Below, in pieces: positions 43,527-52,766 of a stretch of DNA of 64,000 nucleotides (the stretch's first letter is position 1; each line of letters opens with the position of its first letter). The notes beneath the pieces were generated by a model. It saw nothing but the letters and a program-made list of their open reading frames with translations, did no database searches and was not told the DNA's origin. Position numbers and translations under genes: made by a program. The DNA is from JASLBX01 sp035762665 (GTDB lineage: Bacteria; Actinomycetota; Actinomycetes; Jiangellales; Jiangellaceae): positions 1 to 64,000 of the forward strand of contig DASTNZ010000144.1 of assembly GCA_035762665.1 (NCBI GenBank). The letters run 5' to 3'.

Positions 43527-44849
43527 ATGCCGCAGGACCACCCCGTTGTCGTCATAGGTGCGGGCCCGATCGGATTGGCTGCCGCCGCCGAACTCGCCGG
43601 CCGTGGCATCGATCCGATCGTTCTGGAGGCCGGTCCGCACGCCGGCGCCGCCGTGCGCGAGTGGAGCCACGTCCGGCTGTTCTCGACGTGGTGTGAGCTC
43701 GTGTCTCCGGCCGCGGCCCGCTTGCTCGAGCCGACGGGATGGCGGCGGCCAGACGGCTCGAGGTACCCGTTGGGTGGCGAGTGGGCGAGCGAGTATCTCG
43801 ACCCCCTTTCCGCGGTACTGAGCGATCGGATACGGTTCGACACCCGCGTTACGGGAGTTGCCCGGCGTGGTCGAGACCGGGTCGTTGACTCTGGGCGAGA
43901 GACCCAGCCGTTCACCGTCCATGCCGTTGATGCGACCGGTTCCGACGTGCGGATCACTGCGCGCGCCGTCGTCGACGCGTCAGGCACCTGGGCGATAGCG
44001 AACCCGCTCGGTGGTGACGGTTATCCGGCCGCGGGCGAACATGCGGCAGCGCAGCGCATCAGCTACCGCATCCCGGATTTGCGGATGCCGGACGTCCGAG
44101 CCCGGTACAGCGGCAAGCGGGTCGCTGTTGTCGGTGCCGGGCACTCCGCCTTGACGGCACTCGTCGAGCTGGCGGCCCTGGCGGAGAGCGACGGGACGCA
44201 CATCACGTGGGTGTTGCGGCGAGGTGAGATCGGCAACGCGTTCGGTGGCGGCGATGCCGACCAACTGCCCGCACGTGGTGCGCTCGGACGGCGAGCCCAG
44301 GCCGCGGTGAACGAGGGTCACATCGAGGTGGTAACCGGATTCCGTACCCAGGCCATTGACAAGGGGTCCGCCGAGCGGCTAGTGCTGGTCGGCGAGGATG
44401 GCCGTCGGCTCCCGGCGGTGGACGAGATCATCGGGCTGACCGGATTCCGCCCTGACCTGTCGTTCCTCTCCGAAGTACGGCTTGGCCTGGACGCGCGGCT
44501 GCAGGCGCCAGTCGAGCTGGCACCACTCATCGACCCCAACATTCACTCCTGCGGCACCGTCTACCCGCACGGCGTGAACGAACTTTCCCATCCCGAGCCG
44601 GGCCTGTACCTGGTGGGCATGAAGAGCTACGGCCGGGCCCCCACCTTCCTCGCGATGACTGGTTACGAGCAGGTACGCAGCGTTGCAGCCGCAATAGCCG
44701 GCGACCGGGCGTCCGCCGAACGCGTTGAACTGACGCTCCCTGAGTCCGGCGTGTGCGGCGGCGCCGGCCTGTTCGACGAGCCGGAGGCGACCAAGGGCGG
44801 CTGCTGCGGTCCGGTCGCTGTGGAGATCGGCAGCATGCGCCAGTCCTGA
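43527..44849 (+). CDS. FAD/NAD(P)-binding oxidoreductase of the ars locus (ArsO-like)
   Basis: 440 residues. It has two dinucleotide folds, VVVIGAGPIGLAAAAEL (about 7-23) and RVAVVGAGHSALTALVEL (about 196-213), like flavin monooxygenases and thioredoxin-reductase relatives. It ends in a Cys-rich tail with VCGG and GGCCG. The ATG at 43527 follows AGGAG. Next to an arsenic-type ArsR and an MFS gene, it probably oxidises or reduces arsenic compounds; I cannot name the substrate. ArsO is the closest family name. Confidence 0.8.
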   Translation: MPQDHPVVVIGAGPIGLAAAAELAGRGIDPIVLEAGPHAGAAVREWSHVRLFSTWCELVSPAAARLLEPTGWRRPDGSRYPLGGEWASEYLDPLSAVLSDRIRFDTRVTGVARRGRDRVVDSGRETQPFTVHAVDATGSDVRITARAVVDASGTWAIANPLGGDGYPAAGEHAAAQRISYRIPDLRMPDVRARYSGKRVAVVGAGHSALTALVELAALAESDGTHITWVLRRGEIGNAFGGGDADQLPARGALGRRAQAAVNEGHIEVVTGFRTQAIDKGSAERLVLVGEDGRRLPAVDEIIGLTGFRPDLSFLSEVRLGLDARLQAPVELAPLIDPNIHSCGTVYPHGVNELSHPEPGLYLVGMKSYGRAPTFLAMTGYEQVRSVAAAIAGDRASAERVELTLPESGVCGGAGLFDEPEATKGGCCGPVAVEIGSMRQS

Positions 44850-44861
44850 GGGATCGGGCCG

Positions 44862-46103
44862 GTGGTCGGAATTCGCAGCCGGAGGACTCGTCCATCGCCG
44901 TCAGTCCGCCCGAGCGTGTCCCCGCCTACCGCCGGCCCCGCCCCCCCGCCGCGCGGAGTCGTAGCCGTTCTCGGCGTTACCCAGATCACCAGCTGGGGTG
45001 TCCTCTACTACGCGTTTGCCGTCCTGGCGCCATCGATAAGTGCCGACACGGGATGGTCGATGCCCGCAGTGACTGGCTCGTTCACGATCGGCCTGATAAC
45101 GGGGGCGGTCGTTGGAATCCCGGTCGGCAGAGCGCTCGACCGGCGCGGGCCGTGGCTGATCACGAGTGGGGGCTCGGCGCTGGCGGCGGTGGCAACGCTT
45201 GCCATTGCCGCATCGCCGGACGTGGGCTGGTTCGCGGCCGCATGGGCCCTGGCGGGGGTTGCCATGGCGGCGGTCCTGTACCAGCCTGCCTTCGCCGCAG
45301 TCACGCGGTGGTACTCGGGTAGAGCACGAATTCGTGCGCTCACCGCGCTCACCCTGGCCGGCGGGTTGGCCAGTACGGCGTTCGCCCCGCTGACCGCGGC
45401 TCTGGCCGAGCAATTCGACTGGCGTGGCGCCTATCTCGTGCTGGCGGCCATCCTGGCCGGGATCACTGTCCCGCTCCACGTGCTGTGCCTGCGCCGACCC
45501 TGGCCGGCGGCGAGTCATGCAGCGTCGATCCGCGACGGCTCTGTCGTCTGCACTCGCCCATTTCTGATGCTGGCGGCCGCATTCATGCTTTCGGCCTTAG
45601 CGTTATATTCGGTAGTGATCAGTCTGGTCCCCCTGCTTATCGCTCGCGGGGCGAGCCTCGGAGTGGCGGCTTGGGCCCTCGGCCTGGGCGGTGTCGGTCA
45701 AGTGATCGGCCGCATGGGGTACGGCCTGCTGGCCAGGCGGGTTCGGACCGTTCCACGCACGGTGGCCGTTGTTGCTCTCGGCGGCGTCACTACAGCGCTC
45801 CTGGGTGCAACCTCCGGACCAATCGGCCTACTCGTCGCGATCGCCATGATCGCCGGTGCCGTACGAGGCATCTCGACCTTGCTCCAGGCCACTGCGGTCC
45901 CCGAGCGGTGGGGAACCGCGCAGTACGGGACGCTCAACGCCGCACTCGGTGCGCCAGTGACGATTGCTATCGCGGTCGCACCGTGGGCCAGCGCCAGCAT
46001 GGCCACCGTACTGGGCGGGTATCCACAGCTGTTCGGCGCGCTCGCGATGGTGAGTCTCGCTGCATCGGCAATTGCCGGCGCCACCAAACCCCGAAACACC
46101 TGA
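44862..46103 (+). CDS. major facilitator superfamily transporter of the ars locus
   Basis: 413 residues with twelve predicted helices and MFS motif A in the first half (VGRALDRRGP, about 85-94). A Pro-rich N-terminus precedes the first helix at about 34. It starts 12 bases after the flavoprotein stop, so it is co-transcribed. It is probably an efflux pump for the product of that enzyme; no ArsB or Acr3 gene is present in the window. The start (GTG 44862) is approximate. Confidence 0.8.
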   Translation: MVGIRSRRTRPSPSVRPSVSPPTAGPAPPPRGVVAVLGVTQITSWGVLYYAFAVLAPSISADTGWSMPAVTGSFTIGLITGAVVGIPVGRALDRRGPWLITSGGSALAAVATLAIAASPDVGWFAAAWALAGVAMAAVLYQPAFAAVTRWYSGRARIRALTALTLAGGLASTAFAPLTAALAEQFDWRGAYLVLAAILAGITVPLHVLCLRRPWPAASHAASIRDGSVVCTRPFLMLAAAFMLSALALYSVVISLVPLLIARGASLGVAAWALGLGGVGQVIGRMGYGLLARRVRTVPRTVAVVALGGVTTALLGATSGPIGLLVAIAMIAGAVRGISTLLQATAVPERWGTAQYGTLNAALGAPVTIAIAVAPWASASMATVLGGYPQLFGALAMVSLAASAIAGATKPRNT

Positions 46104-46219
46104 CGCCCCCACAGGCCGCACCCGAAGATGACCTCGGCGCATCGGGCGCTCCGCCCTGCCGTGACTATCTCGCCAGCGACAGTAGAGTTACCGCGGAGCC
46201 CGCCCTAGCAGGAGGATCA

Positions 46220-46462
46220 GTGCCGCAGTTCAAGATCCGTCACCTCGGTGGTGCCGAAGAGATTGTGACCGCAGGGAGGGTTGCCGTGGACGGGCCGATC
46301 ACTCTTTTCGAAAGCCCAAGCGGGGGCAGCTGGAAGGTTCTGTATCAGGTGCCGAGTGACGAGGTCGACCTGGTCCAGCGGCGCGTCATCGAGGGCGCCG
46401 GCATGGCCCGTTGGGTCACTGAACAGCCCAGGCGGATTGCGGCTTCGCGCATCTGGTCCTGA
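46220..46462 (+). CDS. small conserved-looking protein, unknown function
   Basis: 80 residues, beginning MPQFKIRHLGGAEEIVTAG, mixed alpha/beta, no membrane segment. The GTG at 46220 sits behind AGGAGGATCA, an excellent ribosome site, which marks it as a real gene inside a longer chance frame. A perfect terminator hairpin follows its stop. No family recognised. Confidence 0.7.
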   Translation: MPQFKIRHLGGAEEIVTAGRVAVDGPITLFESPSGGSWKVLYQVPSDEVDLVQRRVIEGAGMARWVTEQPRRIAASRIWS

Positions 46463-46467
46463 GAAGT

Positions 46468-46501
46468 GCGTGAGGGGTGATGCGAGCACCACCCCTCACG
46501 C
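46468..46501. terminator. bidirectional terminator hairpin
   Basis: A perfect 12-bp inverted repeat (46468-46479 GCGTGAGGGGTG with 46490-46501) and 10-base loop, between the convergent genes ending at 46462 and 46516. Confidence 0.8.
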
Positions 46502-46515
46502 TTAGCTGCTGGCCG

Positions 46516-46935
46516 TTAGAAGGGGCCAGGGTAGAACTGCGAGATGTTGTGCGTCAGGTCCTCGATCAGCACGTCGCTCCACCGGATCGTCATCGGCGGC
46601 GAGCAGTTCGGGCTGATCGTCGTAGCGACCAGCGTCAAGGAGTAGTTCGCCTTGCCGTTCTGCACAGGGAACTGGCCCTCGGCCGAGAAGCTCTCCTTGT
46701 TGGCGGCCTGTGGCTTCTTCGAGCCCGGGTTGATGCACTCGGCAAGTGCCGTCACACGGATCGTCACCTGCTCCTCGTTGCCGAGACCGGCGAGCTTCCC
46801 GGATACTTCAAGGGCGTCGCCCACACGCACGATCGAGGCATCGCCCACGAAGTGAGGGCTGCCCGCAATGGCATGTGGCACGAAAAGAATTGACGCAAAT
46901 AGCGCGGTTACCAAGGTCAAAAACAATCGGCGCAT
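46516..46935 (-). CDS. secreted protein, unknown function
   Basis: 139 residues with a clear signal peptide (MRRLFLTLVTALFASILF, cleavage likely after HAIA near residue 24). The mature part looks like an all-beta domain (SIVRVGDALEVSGKLAGLG, QVTIRVTALAEC) with two Cys that could pair. The ATG at 46935 follows GGGGGA, fixing the start. The context (copper ATPase, ars genes) does not define a role. Confidence 0.75.
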   Translation of the reverse strand: MRRLFLTLVTALFASILFVPHAIAGSPHFVGDASIVRVGDALEVSGKLAGLGNEEQVTIRVTALAECINPGSKKPQAANKESFSAEGQFPVQNGKANYSLTLVATTISPNCSPPMTIRWSDVLIEDLTHNISQFYPGPF

Positions 46936-47173
46936 GTATATCCCCCGTATTGATCGATAAATTGATGATTGCGTCGGCTCGCGATGCGCCAAAGCATCGC
47001 CATTCATCCGGTGGCCCGCGGGCAGCGCCGCACAGATCCATTCCCCCGTGACCGGAACGTCCGACCCTAGCGCCAGCCCCTGCGCCGGCCCCCCTCTGAC
47101 GTCGGCCCTCCGAGAAGAAGGCTAGACCTGTGCGGCGCCTATGACAATCCCTATTCGCCAATCCCCAGTGAAT

Positions 47174-49300
47174 TCACGCTGATTCTGGCCGCAGGTCGAC
47201 ACGCCGGAGGAATTGAGCATTGATCGCAACAATGATCGTCGACAAGCTCATCATGACGGCGCCGACCGCCATCGGCAGTACGAATCCGGCCCACGCCAGG
47301 ACGCCGGCGGCCAATGGGATTGCGGCCAGGTTGTACCCTGCCGCCCACCAGAGGTTCTGCATCATCTTGCGATAGCTCGATCGGGAGAGACGCTGCACGC
47401 TGACCACGGCGCGCGGGTCATCGGAGGCGAGCACGATGCCTGCCGACTCGATGGCCACATCGGTGCCGGCCCCGATCGCGATACCCACATCCGCCCTTGC
47501 CAGAGCAGGGGCGTCGTTGACGCCGTCACCAACCATCGCCACGGTGTGCCCGCGCTTCTGCAGGTCGGCGACCGACGCATCCTTATCCTCGGGCAGTACC
47601 TCGGCGTAGACTTCGTCGATCTCAAGATCCGCCGCCACCGCCTTGGCCACCTGTTCAGCGTCACCAGTGATCATCGCGACGGTGACGCCCCGCTCGTGCA
47701 AGGCCCTGACGGCAGCCCGCGACTCCTCCCGCACCTGATCCTCCAGCGCCAGGGCGCCCACGATCCGATCGTCTCGACTCACGTACAGGACGGCGGCTCC
47801 TCGGCTCCTCCACTCGTCGATCGGCTCGGTCAGCTCGTCCGGCACGGACATCTGCCGCTCCCGAACCAGCGCCGGCCCGCCGACCGCCGCGGCACTCTCG
47901 CCGACAGTCGCTTGCACGCCCCGCCCGGTCATCGAACGGAAGTCACTAGCCGTAGGAACCTCGAGGGCCCGCTCACGCGCCGCTGCCACGATCGCCCGGG
48001 CCAGCGGGTGCTCGCTGTCGGATTCCACGGCAGCGGCCAGCGCCAGCACGTCGTCCTCACCAACATCAGCAATCGCGGCCACGCCGGTCACCGCGTGCTC
48101 TCCCTTGGTCAGGGTGCCGGTCTTGTCGAAGAGCACGGCGTCGACATTGCGCATCTGCTCGAGCGCCAGCCGGTCCTTCACCAAGATGCCGCTGCGCGCC
48201 GACTTCGCCGTCGAAATCGAGGTCACCAGCGGGATCGCCAAGCCGAGTGCGTGGGGGCAGGCAATGATCAGAACGGTCACAGAACGAGTGAGCGCGCTGT
48301 CCGCCTCGCCGAGGATAGCCCAGACCGCGAACGTCACAGCCGCGACCGCTACGGCAACGTAGAACAGCAATGCCGCAGCCCGGTCGGCAAGCACCTGAGT
48401 GCGGGACTTGGACTGCTGCGCCTCCGCCACCAGTCGCTGGATTCCCGCAAGGGCGGTGTCCTCACCGACGGCATCGACCCGTACCCGGATCGAACCGTCC
48501 GTCGCCACGCTCGCAGCAATCACCCGGTCACCGTTGCCACGCGTGACGGGATTGGACTCACCGGTGATCATCGACTCGTCCATGTCGGCTGCGCCCTGCA
48601 CGATCACACCGTCAGCTGGCACGCGCCCGCCAGGTCGGACCAACACCACGTCGCCGACCTCGAGGTCGCTGATCCGCACCGTTCCGATCTCACCGGATTC
48701 GTCAACCCGCTCGGCTTCGTCAGGTAACAACTCTGCGAGCGCCGCCAGCGCACCCTGGGCCTGGCCGATGGCACGCATCTCCATCCAGTGACCCAGCAGC
48801 ATGATCACGATCAGCAGCGATAGCTCCCACCACACCTCTACCGCGAACAGGTCGAGGCTGGCCGTCCAGCTGGCCACGAACGCGACCGTGATGGCCATGC
48901 CGATCAGCAGCATCATTCCCGGCTGGCGGTCTCGCGCTTCGGCTATCGCGCCCTTGACGAACGGCCACCCGCCGTAGAAGAAGATCACCGTACCGAGGAC
49001 GGGACCCACCCACTCGATGCCAGGGAACTCCAGCTCGTAGCCGAACCACTCCATGAAGCTGTCGCTGGCGAACACAACGGGGATGGACAGAAGGAGTGAG
49101 AGCCAGAATCGGTCGCGGAACATCTCCGGGCTGTGACCCGCGTGTTTGTCGTGCCCGTTGGCGTGGCCCTCGTGTTCAGCGTGATGTGTGTGGCCAACGT
49201 GCTGGTCGACGCCGCTGCGCGCCTGCTCACCATGGTGGTGATCGTGTTCCTCCGCGTGCGAATTGTGCTGCGTTGCATCGGTCTGCGAGCGGTGCTCCAT
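47174..49300 (-). CDS. copB: copper-translocating P-type ATPase, CopB class
   Basis: 708 residues. A His-rich N-terminus (about 1-65, many HxH and HH) precedes the transport helices. The ion-path motif is CPH in IACPHALGLA, the P1B-3 (CopB) class; then DKTGTLTKG with the phosphorylated Asp, an HP motif in SEHPLARAI, and GDGVNDAPALARAD. It exports copper ions from the cytosol. The ATG at 49300 follows GAGGAGG. A CsoR-like operator lies upstream at 49332-49349. Confidence 0.93.
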   Translation of the reverse strand: MEHRSQTDATQHNSHAEEHDHHHGEQARSGVDQHVGHTHHAEHEGHANGHDKHAGHSPEMFRDRFWLSLLLSIPVVFASDSFMEWFGYELEFPGIEWVGPVLGTVIFFYGGWPFVKGAIAEARDRQPGMMLLIGMAITVAFVASWTASLDLFAVEVWWELSLLIVIMLLGHWMEMRAIGQAQGALAALAELLPDEAERVDESGEIGTVRISDLEVGDVVLVRPGGRVPADGVIVQGAADMDESMITGESNPVTRGNGDRVIAASVATDGSIRVRVDAVGEDTALAGIQRLVAEAQQSKSRTQVLADRAAALLFYVAVAVAAVTFAVWAILGEADSALTRSVTVLIIACPHALGLAIPLVTSISTAKSARSGILVKDRLALEQMRNVDAVLFDKTGTLTKGEHAVTGVAAIADVGEDDVLALAAAVESDSEHPLARAIVAAARERALEVPTASDFRSMTGRGVQATVGESAAAVGGPALVRERQMSVPDELTEPIDEWRSRGAAVLYVSRDDRIVGALALEDQVREESRAAVRALHERGVTVAMITGDAEQVAKAVAADLEIDEVYAEVLPEDKDASVADLQKRGHTVAMVGDGVNDAPALARADVGIAIGAGTDVAIESAGIVLASDDPRAVVSVQRLSRSSYRKMMQNLWWAAGYNLAAIPLAAGVLAWAGFVLPMAVGAVMMSLSTIIVAINAQFLRRVDLRPESA

Positions 49301-49331
49301 AACGTTGCCTCCTCGGGTCACCTAGAAAACC

Positions 49332-49349
49332 TATACCCCCCATAGGTAT
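49332..49349 (-). promoter_or_regulatory. CsoR-like copper operator
   Basis: TATACCCCCCATAGGTAT, with ATACC and GGTAT half-sites (49333-49337, 49345-49349) around a C-rich centre, the layout of CsoR/RicR boxes. It lies about 32 bases before the CopB start, suggesting copper induction. No csoR gene is in the window. Confidence 0.65.
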
Positions 49350-49479
49350 CAGCGCAACCTCAGGCCGAGTCGAATCATTCCCGCTACCGCGACTGAGATT
49401 CAACGAAACAGAGTCACGACGAACGCCGGGCGCAGCCGCCGACACGAGCCGGCGTCCAGAGCGAATGCTGCGCTTGTGG

Positions 49480-50457
49480 TCAGGTCGCGGAATCAAGGCG
49501 CAGCCGCTGCTCCGCCGTCAGAGAGAGTGAGACTCCTGCCATGGCCTCGTCCAGCTGGCGCGCAGAGCTGACCCCGACGATCGGGGTGATGGCCGGTTGC
49601 CCTCCGCTGAGCCAGGCGAGCACCACCTGGTTACGTGTCGCACCTAGTTCGGCAGAGACCTCGTCCAGCACGGCCAGGCGGCGGCTGGTGCCCGGGTGGT
49701 CGTACGCGTCCTGCAGCGGGCGGTCGGCGCGGACGTAGGCGCCCAACAGCAGCGGGCTGTACGCCCACAGCGTGACATCCGGGTTCTCGGCGACGTAGTC
49801 CAGCGTTTCCTCGGTGACAAAGCCGAATCGGTGAGCCTGCCCTTCGACTGGTGCCAGCGGCCGCGGCTGCAGATATGAGTAGCTGAGCTGGAGCGCCGAG
49901 TAGCCGGCGAGGCCGAGGGACGCGGCGATCTGCCGGGCCCGCTCGACCCGCCATGTCGGATGGTTCGACACCCCCAGCCTGGCCACTGTCCCTCCGGCGA
50001 CCAGCTCACCGAGCGCACCTACTGTCTCTTCTAGATCAACCGTGCGGTCTTCCATGTGCGCCCAGTACAGGTCGATCCGGTCCACGCCCAACCGGTCCAG
50101 GCTGCCCTTCACGCCGTCCGCGATCGCCCGCGCCGATAGCCCTTCCCGCGACTCCGGCCAACGACCGGCAACGGTTGGCTCTGCGCCGACCTTGGTGCTG
50201 ATCAGCAGTCGCTCCCGGATCCCGGGGTTGCCCGCGAGCCAGCGCCCGATGACGCGCTCGCTCTGCCCTCCGTATCCGGACTCACTGGACCAAAACGAGT
50301 AGTTGTTCGAGGTATCGACCTGTGTTCCGCCCGAGGCGGCGAATCGGTCGAGCAACTCGATCGAGGTCCGCTCGTCAACCCGAGTGCCGAAGTACATCGC
50401 GCCCAACGCCATGGGAACGATCGGTGCGTCGACTCCCAGCTCCTTGTTAATTGTCAT
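49480..50457 (-). CDS. aldo/keto reductase
   Basis: 325 residues, TIM barrel. It contains the catalytic-type Asp/Tyr region GGTQVDTSNNYSFW (about 43-56), STKVGAE with the active-site Lys, LDRLGVDRIDLYWAHMED (family signature) and SYSYLQPRPL. It should use NADPH on aldehydes or ketones, substrate unknown. The ATG at 50457 fits the family; the longer frame upstream does not. It diverges from the VOC-YCII-sigma operon. Confidence 0.9.
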   Translation of the reverse strand: MTINKELGVDAPIVPMALGAMYFGTRVDERTSIELLDRFAASGGTQVDTSNNYSFWSSESGYGGQSERVIGRWLAGNPGIRERLLISTKVGAEPTVAGRWPESREGLSARAIADGVKGSLDRLGVDRIDLYWAHMEDRTVDLEETVGALGELVAGGTVARLGVSNHPTWRVERARQIAASLGLAGYSALQLSYSYLQPRPLAPVEGQAHRFGFVTEETLDYVAENPDVTLWAYSPLLLGAYVRADRPLQDAYDHPGTSRRLAVLDEVSAELGATRNQVVLAWLSGGQPAITPIVGVSSARQLDEAMAGVSLSLTAEQRLRLDSAT

Positions 50458-50612
50458 GGCCACGAGCCTGCCGCCTAGAGTGCACTCGAGGTCAAGCACA
50501 AACCCGTATTGGCTGCCAGCTTTCTTCTGGAACGATGTCGAGAACGCCGTGGCGGCTCCGATGTCCCCGTGAAGCGTCCCAGAGGGGGACGCCAGCAAAG
50601 GAGGCAAGCGCC

Positions 50613-51083
50613 ATGCAGAAGATCACGACCTACCTGTGGTTCGACAACCAGGCCGAGGAGGCAGCGAACTTCTACACCTCGGTCTTCAAGAACTCGAGGG
50701 TGCTGGAAGTCAGCCGCTACGGCGAGGGGGCGGCGTTGCCCGCCGGCACCGCGATGACCGTGCGGTACGAGCTGGACGGTCAGGAATTCATCGCACTGAA
50801 CGGCGGGCCGCAGTTCAAGTTCACCGAGGCCATCTCGCTCTATGTGGACTGCGGGGATCAGGCCGAGGTCGACTACTTCTGGGACAGACTTGTCGATGGC
50901 GGCGAGCCGAGCCAGTGCGGCTGGCTCAAAGACCGGTACGGCCTGTCGTGGCAGATCATCCCCAGGGAGCTGCCCGCGTTGCTCACCGACCCGGACCCGG
51001 AGAAGGCGCAACGTGCTCTGCAAGCCATGTTCACCATGTCGAAGATTGACATCGAAGCCATTCGCAAGGCACACCAGGGCTAG
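50613..51083 (+). CDS. VOC-family protein (PhnB/3-demethylubiquinone-like)
   Basis: 156 residues, one vicinal-oxygen-chelate fold. It begins QKITTYLWFDNQAEEAANFY and has the typical FIALNGGPQFKFTEAISLYVDCG and WQIIPRELPAL segments. AAAGGAGG before the ATG gives a strong start. First gene of the VOC-YCII-ECF42 operon; members of this group often travel with ECF42 sigma factors. The reaction is unknown. Confidence 0.88.
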   Translation: MQKITTYLWFDNQAEEAANFYTSVFKNSRVLEVSRYGEGAALPAGTAMTVRYELDGQEFIALNGGPQFKFTEAISLYVDCGDQAEVDYFWDRLVDGGEPSQCGWLKDRYGLSWQIIPRELPALLTDPDPEKAQRALQAMFTMSKIDIEAIRKAHQG

Positions 51084-51105
51084 AACGACCGTAGGGAGCC
51101 GACTC

Positions 51106-51501
51106 GTGAAGTACATGCTGATGATGGCCGGATCGCAGCAGGACTGGCAGCAGATGTCGACGTGGTCCGCGGACGACATCAAGGCCAACATCCGATTCAT
51201 GCAGCGGTTCCACGACAAGCTCGTCGAGTCGGGTGAGTTGGTCGACGCACAAGGACTGACCGGCCCAGAGCAGGCAAAGATCGTCCGGGATCAGCCTGAC
51301 GGCCCGCCCATCGTCACCGACGGACCTTTTCCGGAGACGAAGGAGTTCCTCGCCGGCTACTGGATTGTCGACGTCGAGTCCGAGGCACGGGCGCTCGAGA
51401 TCGCCGGGCAGGCGTCCGCCGCACCCGGCCGCGCCGGAGCTTCGGCCCAAATTCCGATCGAGGTTCGCCAGATCGGCGAAACACCCAGCCTCGACACGTG
51501 A
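51106..51501 (+). CDS. YCII/DGPF-domain protein linked to ECF42
   Basis: 131 residues. It has the DGPF motif in VTDGPFPETKEFLAGYWIVD (about 71-90), an N-terminal MKYMLMMAGSQQDW, and the typical RPI-like strand IPIEVRQIGE near the end. The GTG at 51106 follows GTAGGGAG. Its stop overlaps the sigma gene GTG by four bases. DGPF proteins are the hallmark partners and targets of ECF42 sigma factors. Confidence 0.88.
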   Translation: MKYMLMMAGSQQDWQQMSTWSADDIKANIRFMQRFHDKLVESGELVDAQGLTGPEQAKIVRDQPDGPPIVTDGPFPETKEFLAGYWIVDVESEARALEIAGQASAAPGRAGASAQIPIEVRQIGETPSLDT

Positions 51502-52733
51502 GCGGCCAACGCATCGAGGACCTGCTGCGCGAGCTTGCGCCGCAGGTCCTCGGCGCGGTTGCCCGGCACTTCGGTGACTTCGACGCGGCCGAGGACGCCG
51601 TCCAAGAAGCCCTGCTCACCGCAGCCCAGCAATGGCCAGAATCGGGTGTTCCGGAGAGCCCTCGTGGTTGGCTGATCCGCGTCGCGTCCCGTCGGATGAC
51701 CGACTACCTGCGCAGCGAGGAGTCCCGGCGGCGACGCGAGGTGCTGGCTGCTGCAACTGTTCCGGCCGACACGCAGCTAGCCCCCGCTCCCGACGAGGTC
51801 GGCCACCAGCAGGACGACAGCCTCACCGTGCTTTTCATGTGCTGCCACCCGGTGCTCACCCGGGCATCCGCCATAGCGCTGACGCTTCGCGCCGTCGGTG
51901 GCCTGACCACGGCCGAGATCGCCAACGCATTCCTGGTGCCAGAGGCGACCATGGCGCAGCGCATCAGCCGGGCAAAGCAGCGGATCAAGTCATCGGAGGC
52001 GCCGTTCACCATGCCCGACGAGCGCGAACGTGGCGGGCGGCTGGCCTCCGTCCTCCACGTCCTCTACCTGATCTTCAACGAAGGTTACACAGCCACCTCG
52101 GGGGACGCGCTCCAGCGGACCGACTTGACCGCCGAGGCCATCCGGTTGACCCGAATGGTGCACGCGATGTTGGCCCACGAAGGTGAGGTGGCCGGCCTGC
52201 TTGCACTGATGCTGCTCACCGACGCCCGCCGGGCCGCCCGAACCGACGAAGCCGGCTTTCTGGTGCCGTTGCCCGAGCAGCGTCGTGAGTTATGGAACCA
52301 GGCCCAGATAGCCGCCGGCACCGAGCTGCTGACCAGGACTCTGGGCGCAGGACCCGTGGGTCCGTACCAGATCCAGGCGGCGATCGCCGCTGTACATGAC
52401 GAAGCACCCAGTGCTGCCGAGACGGACTGGCCACAGATTCTGGCACTCTACGAGACGCTCGAACAGGTCGCTCCTGGACCGATGGTCACACTCAACCGGG
52501 CAGTCGCCGTGGCGATGGTGCACGGCCCCCGCGCAGGTCTCGCGGTTCTCGGCACCCTGGAAGACGACAAGCGGATGGCCCGCTCGCATCGGCTCGAGGC
52601 CACTCGCGGCCACCTTCTTGAGCTGGCGGGCGACATCGACGGCGCGCGCGAGTGCTACCAGCGAGCCGCGAGGGTGACTGCCAGCCGACCGGAACAGCAT
52701 TACCTCTCACTACGCGCTGCGCGACTCGGCTGA
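51498..52733 (+). CDS. ECF42-family RNA polymerase sigma factor with TPR-like C-terminal domain
   Basis: 411 residues. Sigma region 2 (about 14-75, FGDFDAAEDAVQEALLTA) and region 4 (about 112-165, LTTAEIANAFLVPEATMAQRISRAKQRI) are followed by a long helical domain (about 175-411, RLASVLHVLYLIFNEGYTA onward) with TPR-like repeats, the ECF42 layout. No anti-sigma gene is adjacent; the C-terminal extension is thought to control activity. Translationally coupled to the DGPF gene (GTGA). Confidence 0.92.
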   Translation: MSGQRIEDLLRELAPQVLGAVARHFGDFDAAEDAVQEALLTAAQQWPESGVPESPRGWLIRVASRRMTDYLRSEESRRRREVLAAATVPADTQLAPAPDEVGHQQDDSLTVLFMCCHPVLTRASAIALTLRAVGGLTTAEIANAFLVPEATMAQRISRAKQRIKSSEAPFTMPDERERGGRLASVLHVLYLIFNEGYTATSGDALQRTDLTAEAIRLTRMVHAMLAHEGEVAGLLALMLLTDARRAARTDEAGFLVPLPEQRRELWNQAQIAAGTELLTRTLGAGPVGPYQIQAAIAAVHDEAPSAAETDWPQILALYETLEQVAPGPMVTLNRAVAVAMVHGPRAGLAVLGTLEDDKRMARSHRLEATRGHLLELAGDIDGARECYQRAARVTASRPEQHYLSLRAARLG

Positions 52734-52766
52734 GAACACTGGCGACCGCCGGCCCTCTCGCGCAGT

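Noticed and set aside
45485..46462. 325-codon plus-strand frame after the MFS gene
   Set aside because: Most of it overlaps the MFS gene out of frame and is Arg-rich; only the last 80 codons, with their own RBS, look real.
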